From NCBI GenBank assembly GCA_036898135.1, contig CM072526.1, positions 9,732,726-9,796,725 on the forward strand: DNA of 64,000 nucleotides. Direction: 5' to 3'. Below are positions 11,527 to 22,104 of the stretch, piece by piece. Both the position numbers and the translations under genes were made by a program. The notes under the pieces were generated by a model that ran no database searches, was not told the DNA's origin, and saw only the letters and a program-made list of their open reading frames with translations. Each line of letters starts with the position of its first letter. The first letter of the stretch is position 1. This DNA is from Oncomelania hupensis. Its lineage: Eukaryota; Mollusca; Gastropoda; Littorinimorpha; Pomatiopsidae.

Positions 11527-12087
11527 GCTTTAGGTCCAGCGGACTCTTCCGAGCCAAATCAGGACCGGACAACCCCCGATCCGCATAAAAGATCTGCTGA
11601 AACAACCCTAGTGGGAAAATTGAATGCCCTCCACCGGCCAGTCACTTTACAATAAAGACATCCCACGCAGGGGACGGCTGAGGCTTTACCCCAACTACTC
11701 GAACCCCCGGTTACAAAAACAAAATAGAATACAAACATCATTATAAATTATCAACAAAACACATACATATAAAATGCCTATGTTGCTAAATAAGAACATC
11801 ATAGGAAGCCCTAGTGACCACCCGGCAGAAAGCGTCCAACACTCCCAAGCTGATCCAACAGACCTCATACACAAACAAGGAGTCTTGTCCAGGAAGAGTT
11901 TTCAAGAAAAAAGGTAGGTCATTGATCTAGCGAAGAAGAAGATAGTATAGCAGAGTGATAGGACAGAGCAGGAATGGGAAAGAGCAAATGAGGAAGACAG
12001 CGACAGTGGGAATTTAAAGCACTAAATTTCCAGAAAGTGGGGATACTATTTATACTGAAACCCCCGGCACCCCAACGGGGGTAATAT
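11490..12087 (-). mobile_element. TATA-to-AATAAA retroposon, minus-strand copy
   Basis: Reverse-complement copy of 1-554. It starts with the ATTG/GATT tail and ends just past the GC hairpin ACCCCCG...CGGGGGT. Block B shows the uninterrupted site (TTATAAAATAAAGAGATGG near 49052), so insertion followed the duplication or B lost it. The 77-codon ORF is shortened by a stop in this copy. Confidence 0.8.
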
Positions 12088-12171
12088 AGAGATGGACAGA
12101 GAGTAGTGTATAAACACAAATCAACCAGTAAATGAACCAGTGTTGTCTGTATGCACTTTGAATTGATTTAT

Positions 12172-12197
12172 CCTTGTAGTAGTAGCAGTAGTAGTAT

Positions 12198-12239
<42 letters not shown>

Positions 12240-12425
12240 ATAACAACAACTACTACTACTACTACTATTAGGCCTACTACTACTATTACTACTACTACTA
12301 CTACTACTACTATTACTACTACCACTACTACTACTTCTAATCTGTTAACAAGAAGACAAATTAACAGAGGACTGAAAGACTGATGCTGGTCTAATGTAGG
12401 CCTACACAAGTAGCTAGTATTGAAA

Positions 12426-12459
<34 letters not shown>

Positions 12460-12460
12460 G
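12172..12460. repeat. (ACT)n and (GA)n microsatellites
   Basis: ACT/AGT tract 12172-12345 with ATT interruptions, a short unique stretch, then a GA run at 12428-12457. The equivalent tracts in block B are at 49165-49412 and 49502-49540. Confidence 0.9.
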
Positions 12461-12472
12461 AGTTGAGTTAAC

Positions 12473-12907
12473 AGATATGCTTGCGAAACATGGACCCTCA
12501 CAGCAGATCTGCAACGAAGAATACAAAGCATGGAGATGAGATGCTACAGAAGTCTTCTGGGCAATTGCTATACTCAGCACATCACCAATGACGAAGTCCG
12601 ACAGACCATCACACAAGCCATTGGACAACATGATGACATGCTCACAGTGGTGAAGAAATGGAAACTCCGATGGCATGGCCACGTCACCAGAGCATCAGGC
12701 CTTACAAAGACCATCCTGCAAGGCACGGTGCAAGAAGGCAGAAGAAGAGGGAGAGAGAAAAAGAGGTGGGAGGACAACATTCAAGAATGGACTAGCTTGA
12801 CACTGAGCGATGCCATGGGGGTTGCTGAGAACAGAGAAAGATGGAGTACGCTGATTAAACGATCATCTGTGGTACCCCAACGACCTTCGAGTTACGGAAT
12901 AGGATAG
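12473..12907 (+). pseudogene. Non-LTR retrotransposon 3' fragment (RT C-terminal tail)
   Basis: A 5'-truncated LINE end encoding YACETWTLTADLQRRIQSM and then MRCYRSLLG...TQHITNDEVRQTI to RSSVVPQRPSSYGIG with a stop. The same family occurs reverse-oriented at 23041-24454, where the RT domain is also seen. The reading frame is open from the truncation point to the stop, and a GGATA-type tail follows, which has grown into a GATA array. Block B at about 49550 has no such fragment. This kind of tail is typical of endonuclease/reverse-transcriptase LINEs of invertebrates; the exact clade is not resolved. A 5' truncation of this extent means it cannot be mobile. Confidence 0.85.
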
Positions 12908-13027
<120 letters not shown>

Positions 13028-14729
13028 GGGTCTGTCTACAAAGCTGAGCACCGCGAGGGGTGCTGCTTTTCTAGATAATATTTATCACAACAAGCTGCTT
13101 GTTTGCCTTTCCTTTTGCTATTATCTTATTTAAAAATGATCGGAGAGATAGTATTAATAATTTCAAGACGAAAATATCTATAGAACCTTTGTATTTGCTT
13201 TGTAAATGTCTGAAAGTGGCCTAAAATTTGACCTAATTTTGTGACATGAGAATGACCGGGTTTTCTTCTAAGTGTTTACATAAATAAAGATGTCATAGAA
13301 CACGTAAAATTATTATAATCTAACTCATTAGTAATAGTTTAAACATGCACAGTACTTACAAAACCAATTTGTTTTGTATTTTGTGTATTATAGCCGGAGT
13401 AAATTTGGTTGTCCAACGTAATGCATGGTTTCTGAAACAGGCAGAATGTTTTCAAAAATTGATCTTCGTCTTAAGCGCAAGAATACATGTTTTTTTTAGA
13501 GTTGTCTTTCTTGTTGGGATGTTATGAATGAATTCCAATGTTTACAAATAACAATTTAGTCGTTATGTAAATGCTTTGATGGTCTGAAAAGCATCGGTTG
13601 ACATCGTTTCCGGATTTTCGTGTGACGCTGGACAACACACAAATTTATTTTGCTTATTTCAAAGCATACCTAGTAGGACTATTTTAATGACGTAAAGTAG
13701 GCCTCATTATCGGATTGATATATACACTCGTCCCTTCTCGCGTGGTTTCATTTTACGCGGAGTATCTTTTTCATTGTGTGTGGTTTCCGAGTATCACGTA
13801 GTTGTTACATTGGACAACGCACGCAGTGTCACCAAGAAAACTGACTCTTTACAGTAAGATTCTTCATGTTTATATAATATTTTATGTTTATTTAGTTGTT
13901 AGGATAAGTTTAATTCGACTGTGGTGCCTATTTTAATGAAAATAGATCTCCGGCTAGTCTAACGTAATTAGAAGCCAAGAAACCATTATTTTTTTTGCCG
14001 TTCTTGTTCCGATGGATGATGAGATCCGTTCAAAATTTGTTAATGAATAAATAAAAATGCTCTTTGAAACAGCAGTGACAAGTAAACTTATTTAAATTTA
14101 TTATTTGACTTGATTTGGATACGCCAAGTTTGATAAATATTATTTAGCCGAATATAATTTATCGTCAAGCTTAATTTGGTTTCCGTGTTACATTGGACAT
14201 TATTTTTTAAAATAAGAACCAGATTTTTTTTAATACAGACCTGTAAGATCTCACTTTTATTTTGTGATTATGTTATAATATTATACACAATTTGTATGTG
14301 TAGTAGCTGTTTCAGGTTGTTTCATTTTAAGTATAAAAGAACTTTTAACGATTAAAATTTGTAGAAAATTGATTGACTTGATAATGTATCAATAGATAAA
14401 CTTCTTTACTAATGTAAACATTTCTTTTTAATCTTATATCTATTTGATAGCAAATCTCTTTATAAATAAAGATTCTTTGCCAACTTTATATATATATATT
14501 GTTGGTTTTTAAGTACTATTTGGTTTCCGTGTTACATTGGACATTTCGTTGAGTGTGTACACTAAAGGTCTGACTACATGCATATAAGGTCAAAACTTAT
14601 CTTCTAACCTGCATGGCATGATCACACACATACATATCTTTCAAATAAACCACAAAATGTATGTATTTGACAACTTTTATTTTTGGGCACCCATGTCACA
14701 AAAAGTGAACCAACTTTGTAGACAGAGCC
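13028..14729. mobile_element. 1.7-kb element with 16-bp terminal inverted repeats
   Basis: The left end GGGTCTGTCTACAAAG (13028) and right end CTTTGTAGACAGAGCC (ending 14729) are inverted repeats with one mismatch. It sits inside a GATA tract, and block B has an uninterrupted GATA tract there. Inside, the motif TTTCCGTGTTACATTGGACA appears near 14180 and 14522, with a related one near 13805. The target duplication cannot be read because the flanks are GATA. No transposase ORF was seen, so probably non-autonomous. Confidence 0.7.
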
Positions 14730-15498
14730 AGATAGATAGATAGACAGGTATGTTGGTAGGTAGGTAAACATTCAAATAGGTCAGCAGAATGATAGAGATG
14801 GAAGCTTTAAACCTCACTTTTGCCATGGCCAGCTTTGAGGGATGGCCCATCTTCTCTCTTTGTTTGCTGGATTTACTGATTAATTGATATACCGATATGA
14901 AGAAAATTCTTTCCTAAATAACAGATATGTAGATGTATCCTATATGGATGTTAACAAACAAACAACTCCATTAACGTTGTGTGTGATTGTGTGCACAGAG
15001 GCCGAGTCCGACCACTGTAACATGGTGTGACAGGGCTGCTGTCACGACACTCCACAGGTCCATGATGTCCAGGTTGATTCTGACCTAGGCTGTGATGGTG
15101 TATCCAGCTGATGCAAAGGTATTCTTTTCTTTATTTGTTTGTGTTTTTGTTGTTGTTGTTGTGGTGGTGGTTGTTAATTTATTCATCCAAACCTAATGCA
15201 TTTATTTACTGTGTGGTTTTTTAATTAATGTATGCGTATGAAAAGAATTACTGTATTTAATTATTTATTAATAATATTGATCTATTTATTGTACTGTCCT
15301 TGTCTAATGTCTGATATTTGTCTCGATTTTATGACCTCGTAGTCCTGTATTTATGTGCTTTGTTTCGTTACTTCTCTGTCTTTCGTCTTTTTGTGACCTA
15401 CTTTCAAATCGTCCGGAATCAAAACGAGTCAAAGGTCGATCGTTCTGTCGTTCGATGCGCACCATATGTCAAAACCACTAACAAGATTTTGATTAAAC
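14730..15498. other. Duplicated non-coding sequence (block A)
   Basis: 14740-15000 aligns with 49915-50175. After about 15015 the match to block B stops, and block B has a short foldback element there. No gene seen. Confidence 0.5.
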
Positions 15499-16218
15499 CA
15501 GAGCTTATTCTAGGGCGCGGGATGCGCGGGATCACGCACAAAAAGTTTTTTTCCCGCAAAGAAATTCGATGAGCGCGTTCGCGATCCCGCGGAGATTGGA
15601 AATATCCCGCTACATGTCTTGATCGAAGCGGGCTTTACTGTGACGTTTCTGTCGTCTGCTAGGGCGTAGCGGAAACTGGAGTTAAACGGAAGTTGCTCTC
15701 TTGTATATGCGATGTGTCTCAAATTTTCATTGGCCGATGCTATTCTTTTTGACCAATCACCTTTCTTCTGAGTGTGGCATCGATGAACCTGACCGGTTGG
15801 AACTGGTTTACAATCAGAATCAGTATGGCTTCAAAAAAGCGCACGCTTTTCGACTTCGAATTCAGTGGAGGAACTGTGAAGAAAACAGTCACACTGTTTT
15901 CCCATGACTGATCTTCTAAAATAGCAGAGCTTTTATGCAACAGTTGTGAAAGCAAGGTTACAGATACCAGTTTGTGATATATTTTGTCTGCGATTTGTAT
16001 GTACTTACTGTTTGGAGAGAATGCGACACTTGACTGTTTCACAGTTTATCCGGGAACATCACGGGATAAAACAGATATGGATATTTGTTTGCGTGTACAC
16101 CCTATATATGCCGAGAAGGCGCCCCCACTGTTTTGGTCAGAGGGGGGCCTAATCCCCCCCTTTTTTTCAAGGAAGGGGGGCCTGCCCCCACTTCTTTAAA
16201 ATCCTAGAATAAGCTCTG
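15499..16218 (+). mobile_element. 720-bp TIR element with 6-bp target duplication TTAAAC
   Basis: The 16-bp end CAGAGCTTATTCTAGG (15499-15514) is perfectly repeated in inverse orientation at 16203-16218. TTAAAC directly flanks both sides (15493-15498 and 16219-16224). The CAG-start TIR and the 6-bp duplication recall hAT-like families with short duplications, but this is an inference. A short ORF inside resembles a transposase N-terminus (see 15825-15911). GC-rich palindromic sequence lies near each end. Confidence 0.85.
15825..15911 (+). pseudogene. 28-codon ORF inside the 720-bp element
   Basis: ATG at 15825 opens a short frame starting MASKKRTLFDFEFSGG and ending in a stop after 28 codons. 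A basic start followed by LFDFF/SFF-like residues is seen at the N-terminus of many hAT-type transposases. I read it as the leftover 5' end of a transposase gene in an internally deleted element. The length is far too short for function. Confidence 0.35.
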
Positions 16219-16224
16219 TTAAAC

Positions 16225-17015
16225 TCCATAGGAACATAACTTAAGATAGTGGCCATCAGCCTTCCGTGACATCATATTTGCTCCACAACAAAGGCCAAGG
16301 TCACTGACGTCACGTTGTTTCTATATCGTGTTTTGTTCAATGTCTCAAGACCAGCTAAACCGATTTTGCTGAGATTGGTATACAAGTACTTCATCTCATG
16401 GCCAGTCATAGAGTAGCATTTGGGTTGTCGGTCAAGTGATCAATTTATGAGCCAGTCGTTCTGAATTTCACTTTTCCGTTGAAAAGACATTTGTTTGCCT
16501 TATCTCAAGAATTACTGGGGTGATTTCGTTGATCTTTACTGCGCAAAATCCTTAAACATCTCTCTTCTTTCATGTCCTTGACCTTTGCTTTTCAAGGTCG
16601 CTATAGTCCGTTATATTATTTTTTTTTAAAGAAGTGTTACAATTTTTTTGTCAAAATCAGCTGAATCTGTTTTGATTGCAACAAGCCCATCCAGATAGTT
16701 CAGACAGTGGTTCATCATGCCATGTTTTCATTTTGCTTCACTAGGGTAACGCCAAGGCACGACACATGGATAAAAACAATTTTGAAAATGAGGATTGTCA
16801 GGTACGTTTGCCAGGGTCGGAAATGTATACATAGTCAAATGACTTACCATCTTGTTTTTATTTCATTCTTTCTATCTTTGATCCTTTCTTCCTCCTTTTC
16901 TTCCTTCCTTTCTTTATTTCTTCTTACATCTTGTTCTTCCTTAATTAATATTTTAATAATTTGATTTAGAAAGAAATTTATTTTCTGACTTTCAGGCTTT
17001 GGACACATCTGTATG
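16225..17015. other. Non-coding sequence with pyrimidine-rich stretch
   Basis: No gene seen. It contains a TTCC/TTTC-rich stretch at 16858-16945. Homology with block B resumes near 16825 (ATACATAGTCAAATGA also at 50300). Confidence 0.5.
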
Positions 17016-17372
17016 CTGATGATGGACAAGGTGTCTTCTTATCAGCCCTAGTGACATCACTACGCTTATGATGAACAAGGTGTCTTCTTTACAGCCCCAG
17101 TGGTATCACTACCCTGATGATGAACAAGGTGTCTTCTTTACACCCCTAGTGACATCACTACCCTGATGATGAACAAGGTGTCTTCTTATCAGCCCTAGTG
17201 ACATCACTACCCTGATGATGAACAAGGTGTCTTCTTTACATCCCTAGTGACATCACTACGCTGATGATGAACAAGGTGTCTTCTTTACATCCCTAGTGAC
17301 ATCACTACCCTGATGATCAACAAGGTGTCTTCTTATCAGCCCCAGTGGGATCACTGCCCTGATGATGAACAA
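17016..17372. repeat. 49-bp tandem repeat upstream of ORF A
   Basis: About seven units of TGATGATGAACAAGGTGTCT followed by TCTTTACA, CCCTAGTGACATCACTA. The block B counterpart at 50625-50940 has about six units. Confidence 0.85.
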
Positions 17373-17512
17373 GATGACTTTTTTACAGTCCTACATACTT
17401 GTGGACAGGGTATCTCCGTTGTTACACTGGCCATGTACACTGTAATGGTTAATTGACAATAAGTGTAATTCTTTACAGCCCTGGACACCGCATTATGCTT
17501 TGTTATGTCACG

Positions 17513-17603
17513 TGACAGTTTTGTGTGGTCTTGGTTCGGCTCTTAGCAGTCCACTGGACTCTATAAACATTGATTATCTAATCTAATCTAATCTAATCTA
17601 ATC
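17513..17603 (+). mobile_element. SINE-like 3' fragment with TAATC tail
   Basis: GTGGTCTTGGTTCGGCTCTT, CAGTCCACTGGACTCTATAA and a (TCTAA)n tail. It resembles the 3' end of the TATA-to-AATAAA retroposon (GGTCCTGATTTGGCTCGG, GTCCGCTGGACCTAAAG) and is shared with block B at 51078-51155, so it predates the duplication. Confidence 0.6.
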
Positions 17604-17998
17604 AGGTAACACAGTTCAATATTGACCTTTTCATCTTGTACAGTGGTAATTGTGGATCACAACCTGTATATCAGACCTGAATCTGATAACAAGAAGTTAC
17701 ACAGTGACAGTGTATAGTGGTGTGGATGTTATACTGTAATTACAGATCTGTACAGTTCATTGATGTCTAACATTCTTAATGTTAAGGCTTTTCCTAAACA
17801 TTTTTTTTTTAGTCTTTAAACTTTATACCTGATTTTGTAAAAGTATATGAGTGTGTGAAACTCGAAAATATGTTTGGGTCTGTAGCTTTAAATGTTGAAG
17901 CTTGTTTTTGTTTTTTCCATAGATTTTTTTTTTAATTCACAATTTCGAACCCCTATACAAACTGACATGCAGCTTGCCTGTCGCAAAACATGATGTAT

Positions 17999-18051
<53 letters not shown>

Positions 18052-18295
18052 CTACCTAGAAGTTATCTCCCATCCCTTTTTCCTTTTTTTCTGCTTATTT
18101 AGTTTTATATTTTATAGTCCGATTTTATACGTATTACTTCATACTCAGATTATGTTCCTTTTACTTTAGAATATAGAATGTTATTGTGTACAGTGTGTAT
18201 TTACAATTCACTTTTGAGAGAGTATTGCGTTATTTACATATAGGAATTGATAAATTGTATTCAACAGGGAGAACTTGACAGAACTTGTATTCACC
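17604..18295 (+). other. Upstream region of ORF A
   Basis: Aligns with 51156-51861 in block B and has a GA tract at 18002-18047. Probable promoter/5' UTR, but no clear TATA or initiator can be assigned. Block B has TTTACAGATAGG just upstream of its start where this copy has TTTACATATAGG, so a possible 5' UTR splice acceptor AG exists only in B. Confidence 0.4.
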
Positions 18296-18403
18296 ATGGA
18301 GAGCTGGACAGAACGTTTAGATAATGCAGTGAAAGGACATGAGTGGCCTAAGGTAGCTCATATACTAAATGACTATGGTAACGTTGTGCGACGCCTTCAT
18401 TGA
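18296..18403 (+). pseudogene. Displaced N-terminus of ORF A (35 codons)
   Basis: ATG at 18296 begins MESWTERLDNAVKGHEW, homologous to residues 16-32 of the block B protein, and runs into a stop at 18401-18403. Block B has 26 more bases at the equivalent of 18391 (52003-52028 region), so a deletion shifted this N-terminus out of frame with the main ORF. The B start codon itself is also lost here (AGG where B has ATG). This frame overlaps the main ORF start at 18369 and would act as an upstream ORF. Confidence 0.75.
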
Positions 18404-21400
18404 AAATAGAAAGGTTGAGGTTGACAGTTTCACGGCGTATGTCATCATGCAACACTGTAACAGAGAGCAAGGGCACAGATTGCTGAACAGAGCAGTAACA
18501 GAAGGACGGTGGGACACTGTGATCGAGGTGCTGGAGGACGATGTTAGTGACAAACAGCAAAAGAAAGTTGCAGTTGATGCATTCATAGAAAGTGCAACAA
18601 AGAATTATTACTCAAACATCATACACCACTGTGACAGACGACAGCTGTACAGAGTGCTGAACAGAGCACTGACACAAGGATGGTGGTTCACTGTGATTGA
18701 TGTGATCGATGTGCTGAAGAAAGGTATTTATGACGAACAGCAAATGAAAGTTGCAGTTGATGCATTCATAGAAAATGTAACTGAGGTTTATTACTCAAAC
18801 ATCGTACCACACTGTGACAGAGAGCAGCTGGACAGAGTACTGAACAGAGCAGTAAAAGAAAGGTGGTGGTTCACGGTGATCGATGTGCTGGAGAAAGGTG
18901 TTCTTGACAAACAGCAAAAGAAAGTTGCAGTTGATACATTCATAGAAAACGGAACTGATGTTTTGTATCAAAACCTCATACCACACTGTGACAGAGAACA
19001 ACTGAACAGAATGCTGGACAGAGCAGTGACAGAAAAAAGGTGGGACATTACGAGGGAGAGTATCAAGAAGGGCGCTGTCATCACCACACTTCACAAGTGG
19101 AAAACCTTTACATATCTCACCATTCAACAACGAGAACCTCAAGATTCAAGTGAGACAGTGAAATTGTTCATGCCTCATAACACAAGCACACTGTTGACTA
19201 CATATGTCGACTGGAGTCAACTTTCAGAAGACCAAAAAACTGTTGTTCTGATGGTGTCATTGGAAGAGTTACGAATTACACACACGTTGTTACCTTTTGC
19301 TGTGAATCTGAGTAACCTTTCACAAGAAGAACTGAGTGTATGTGTTATGATTTTAATGAAAGAAGACAGGTGGGATGAGATCAGCAAGGTCTGTCTGTGT
19401 CATGTGTGGGAGCAAGTTGGCCGTGAGTTGTTGCAGGAAGCTGTGGATCAGAGACGGTGGAGCATTGTCAAGAAGTGGGCAGACCACACTGTGTATGACG
19501 ACCAGCGTTGGTGGGCAGTGAAAGAGGCTTACAAAGAGAAGCAATGGCGCGTCATGTTGCTGTTGTCTGACCACGGCCTGACGGAGATAGAGCTGATGTG
19601 GGTATACTACCGGCTGGCCATGTTCGCTGACTGGGCCACTGTTGGTCACATGCTTCAACGTGGAGTGGACGTCACTGATCTGAGAGAAGTGGTGGAGAAC
19701 GCCATGATCAGCACAAAGACAGCCAGAGACCCGGCAAAACGTCTGGCTTTAGGAAAGAGATGGCAACGGCTGAAGGCACTAGAACAGCAAATGTGTAAGG
19801 TTTCAAGTCGACAGGCCTACAAAGCAGCAAAGTCCTGTATGTGGAGTGTTGTCATGCCAAGCCTGCATTACCAGCACGGTAAGATCAGACATCAACTGAT
19901 ACAAATCACACTGAAAGCCGCCCTAGAACACAAAGCATGGCACGTGGTGCTGCAGTTGATTAAACTGGATATGGAGCAAGCACAGAGGGACTCACTGTTT
20001 ACTAACATGGTGAGGCAACAGCAGTGGGGTGTGTGCAGAGCACTGCTAGATCAAGGTGTCAGAGTTCACTTGTGTCTGGATGTTCTGCCAAAGCTGACGG
20101 AGGAGGATCAGTGGCTGCTTGTGGCCAGGATGATGGAATACGACCTGGACGACGCCAAAAGACGAGAAGTGATGCAGCGTGCCATGGAAAGGAGGCAAGG
20201 CAGTGTAGTGTGGCGATGCATCAGCACCATGCAACACTATCGTCTGTCTGAAGAGGAACGGGAACAGCTGTTCCATCAAGCGATCAGTCGTTGCGTCTTG
20301 CAGGCAGTCAAACCTTTAATAGAGGAGAAAGACCAGACAGGACTCAGACATCGTGATGGAGCTCTGCTTGCAGGCATAGAACTACGTCAGTGGGACGTGG
20401 TGGACTACTGTCAGGAACAGCGCGCTGACATCAACATGAAAAACGATGAAGGAGAGACACCTCTCAACAGGGCAGCCAGGAAGAAAAACTGGAAGACTGT
20501 GAAAGCCTTAGTGGTCCGAGGTGGTGACACCAATATCCTTGATAGAGATCAACTTAGTTTGTTGTGTAGAACTATTGAAGCAAAGCAGATGGATCTTACA
20601 AAGTTGGTCATTGAGTACCATGGAGACATAAACAAGAAGACTGAACACGTGACACCACTCCAATCCTTGATAAACGGTCGCTATGGAGATGTAATTCATC
20701 ACACACTGATGTGGTGTCCTGATCAAGCTAAAGTAGTGAATGAGAAAGGAGAGACAACTCTACACACCATTGCGTTGGACAAGAGACCAGAGTTCCTGTA
20801 CCACCAGGTGGTCAGGGGAGTTAACCCACTGCGTGTGACAAAGAGTGGTCAATCTGTGTTGCTGTACGCTGTGAGGAATAAACACTGTGCACAGAGGATG
20901 GTGGCAGAGTGCATCAGACTGGGTTTTAGTACACACCAACCTGCACTGACAGTAACACATGAACCATTGAAAAAATACCTCCCTCGCCATTCTTCGTATT
21001 TTTGGCTTTCACCGCGAATATCGATTTTAGAAGAGCGTTTAATAACATCTCCTCTACTTTCAGCTGTAATGAGTGCACGCTTCATACTGGCACACATGCT
21101 GTATGAATCAGGATCCTGTTCCTATTCAGAGCTGTTCCACAAATACAATAACTGGCTTGATTTCTTTGATCTGTTGACAAAGAAAAATTGGCGGCCATAC
21201 AAAGGAGAACGGTATGACGAGCTGATAAAAAGACTCACCACGTTCATGCCCTACCTGAGGGAGATGGCCACTACACCTCGCAGTCTGGTGTCCACGTGTC
21301 GCCTGGTCATCTCACACTGCCTCAATGTCCGTCGGAGGTATGAGAAAGATGTGTACCAGCTTGGTTTGACTGACAGAATGACCAACTACATTCTGTTCTC

Positions 21401-21473
21401 AGACTTAACGGACCCTGACTACGAGCCTATATGGTACGTTACAGCCACTCAAGCCACAGAAGTGAAAGAATGA
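18369..21473 (+). CDS. Alpha-solenoid/ankyrin protein with SOCS box, copy A (N-terminally truncated)
   Basis: Intron-less ORF of 1034 codons, paralogous to 51862-55302. The N-terminus carries four 58-residue repeats (signatures VAVDAFIEN, CDREQL, RVLNRA, WWFTVI) to about residue 230. A Trp-rich helical region follows (about 230-650), then ankyrin-like repeats (NDEGETPLNRAARK, about residue 695; NEKGETTLHTIALDKR). The C-terminus from about residue 969 is a SOCS box: SLVSTCRLVI fits the Elongin-BC box pattern and LGLTDRMTNYIL resembles the Cul5 box. By family knowledge this predicts a substrate receptor of an Elongin-BC/Cullin ubiquitin ligase. No signal peptide or membrane segment is seen, so it is probably cytosolic. 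The start at 18369 is the first ATG in frame, but the ancestral N-terminus is displaced by a 26-base deletion. Expression is unproven; it could be a decaying copy. Confidence 0.75.
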   Translation: MTMVTLCDAFIENRKVEVDSFTAYVIMQHCNREQGHRLLNRAVTEGRWDTVIEVLEDDVSDKQQKKVAVDAFIESATKNYYSNIIHHCDRRQLYRVLNRALTQGWWFTVIDVIDVLKKGIYDEQQMKVAVDAFIENVTEVYYSNIVPHCDREQLDRVLNRAVKERWWFTVIDVLEKGVLDKQQKKVAVDTFIENGTDVLYQNLIPHCDREQLNRMLDRAVTEKRWDITRESIKKGAVITTLHKWKTFTYLTIQQREPQDSSETVKLFMPHNTSTLLTTYVDWSQLSEDQKTVVLMVSLEELRITHTLLPFAVNLSNLSQEELSVCVMILMKEDRWDEISKVCLCHVWEQVGRELLQEAVDQRRWSIVKKWADHTVYDDQRWWAVKEAYKEKQWRVMLLLSDHGLTEIELMWVYYRLAMFADWATVGHMLQRGVDVTDLREVVENAMISTKTARDPAKRLALGKRWQRLKALEQQMCKVSSRQAYKAAKSCMWSVVMPSLHYQHGKIRHQLIQITLKAALEHKAWHVVLQLIKLDMEQAQRDSLFTNMVRQQQWGVCRALLDQGVRVHLCLDVLPKLTEEDQWLLVARMMEYDLDDAKRREVMQRAMERRQGSVVWRCISTMQHYRLSEEEREQLFHQAISRCVLQAVKPLIEEKDQTGLRHRDGALLAGIELRQWDVVDYCQEQRADINMKNDEGETPLNRAARKKNWKTVKALVVRGGDTNILDRDQLSLLCRTIEAKQMDLTKLVIEYHGDINKKTEHVTPLQSLINGRYGDVIHHTLMWCPDQAKVVNEKGETTLHTIALDKRPEFLYHQVVRGVNPLRVTKSGQSVLLYAVRNKHCAQRMVAECIRLGFSTHQPALTVTHEPLKKYLPRHSSYFWLSPRISILEERLITSPLLSAVMSARFILAHMLYESGSCSYSELFHKYNNWLDFFDLLTKKNWRPYKGERYDELIKRLTTFMPYLREMATTPRSLVSTCRLVISHCLNVRRRYEKDVYQLGLTDRMTNYILFSDLTDPDYEPIWYVTATQATEVKE

Positions 21474-21824
21474 ACTGTACTTTGTACCCAGATCTTCCTC
21501 ATCTCAGTTGGTTTGTGTCTGTGCATGTTATGGCCCTTTGTGTCTGTGCATGTTATGGCCCTTTGTTTCAAAGGCAGAACTAACGTCACTGGATTTGTCA
21601 TCTCTGTAAGATTGTGCAATGCTGCATGTGTCAGTGTTTGTATCGCCGTGTGTTACAAACTAGTGTTGCTGAATTATTTCCTTACTCTTGGACTGAATCT
21701 TTTATTGAGCACGTGTAGTAGGAAAGACAGCGGAACTGAACGATGGATAGGTTGTTTGTCATCACCTCTGTGTTAAGTCATGATGGGTTGGTAGCATGTT
21801 AAATTGTGTGTGTGTGTGTGTGTT

Positions 21825-21884
<60 letters not shown>

Positions 21885-22104
21885 TAGTCTGTTACTTTGC
21901 ACTCACAGTAGAAGTTGTGTTTTCTTTGCGTCCCTATTTCATCTCTTCCTCTCCCTCTTTCTCTCGCTCACCCCAACCCACCGCCCAACCCCCACCACAC
22001 TCACAACCTGTCTTTGAAACCTGCCCCACCCTCCCACACATGTGTAGTGTTGGAACACTGTTAGGTTTTTCTTGTCATTGTCAGAAGTAGGGGAACACTC
22101 TGTA
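21474..22104. other. 3' flank of ORF A with GT/GA microsatellites
   Basis: Likely 3' UTR and downstream DNA, matching 55303-55960. GT run 21808-21824 and GA run 21828-21882. No other gene. Confidence 0.6.

Noticed and set aside
19353..19658. Antisense ORFs within the long SOCS-box ORFs (also 18795-19142, 53845-54150)
   Set aside because: Shadows of the coding strand; positions and lengths differ between the two paralogues.
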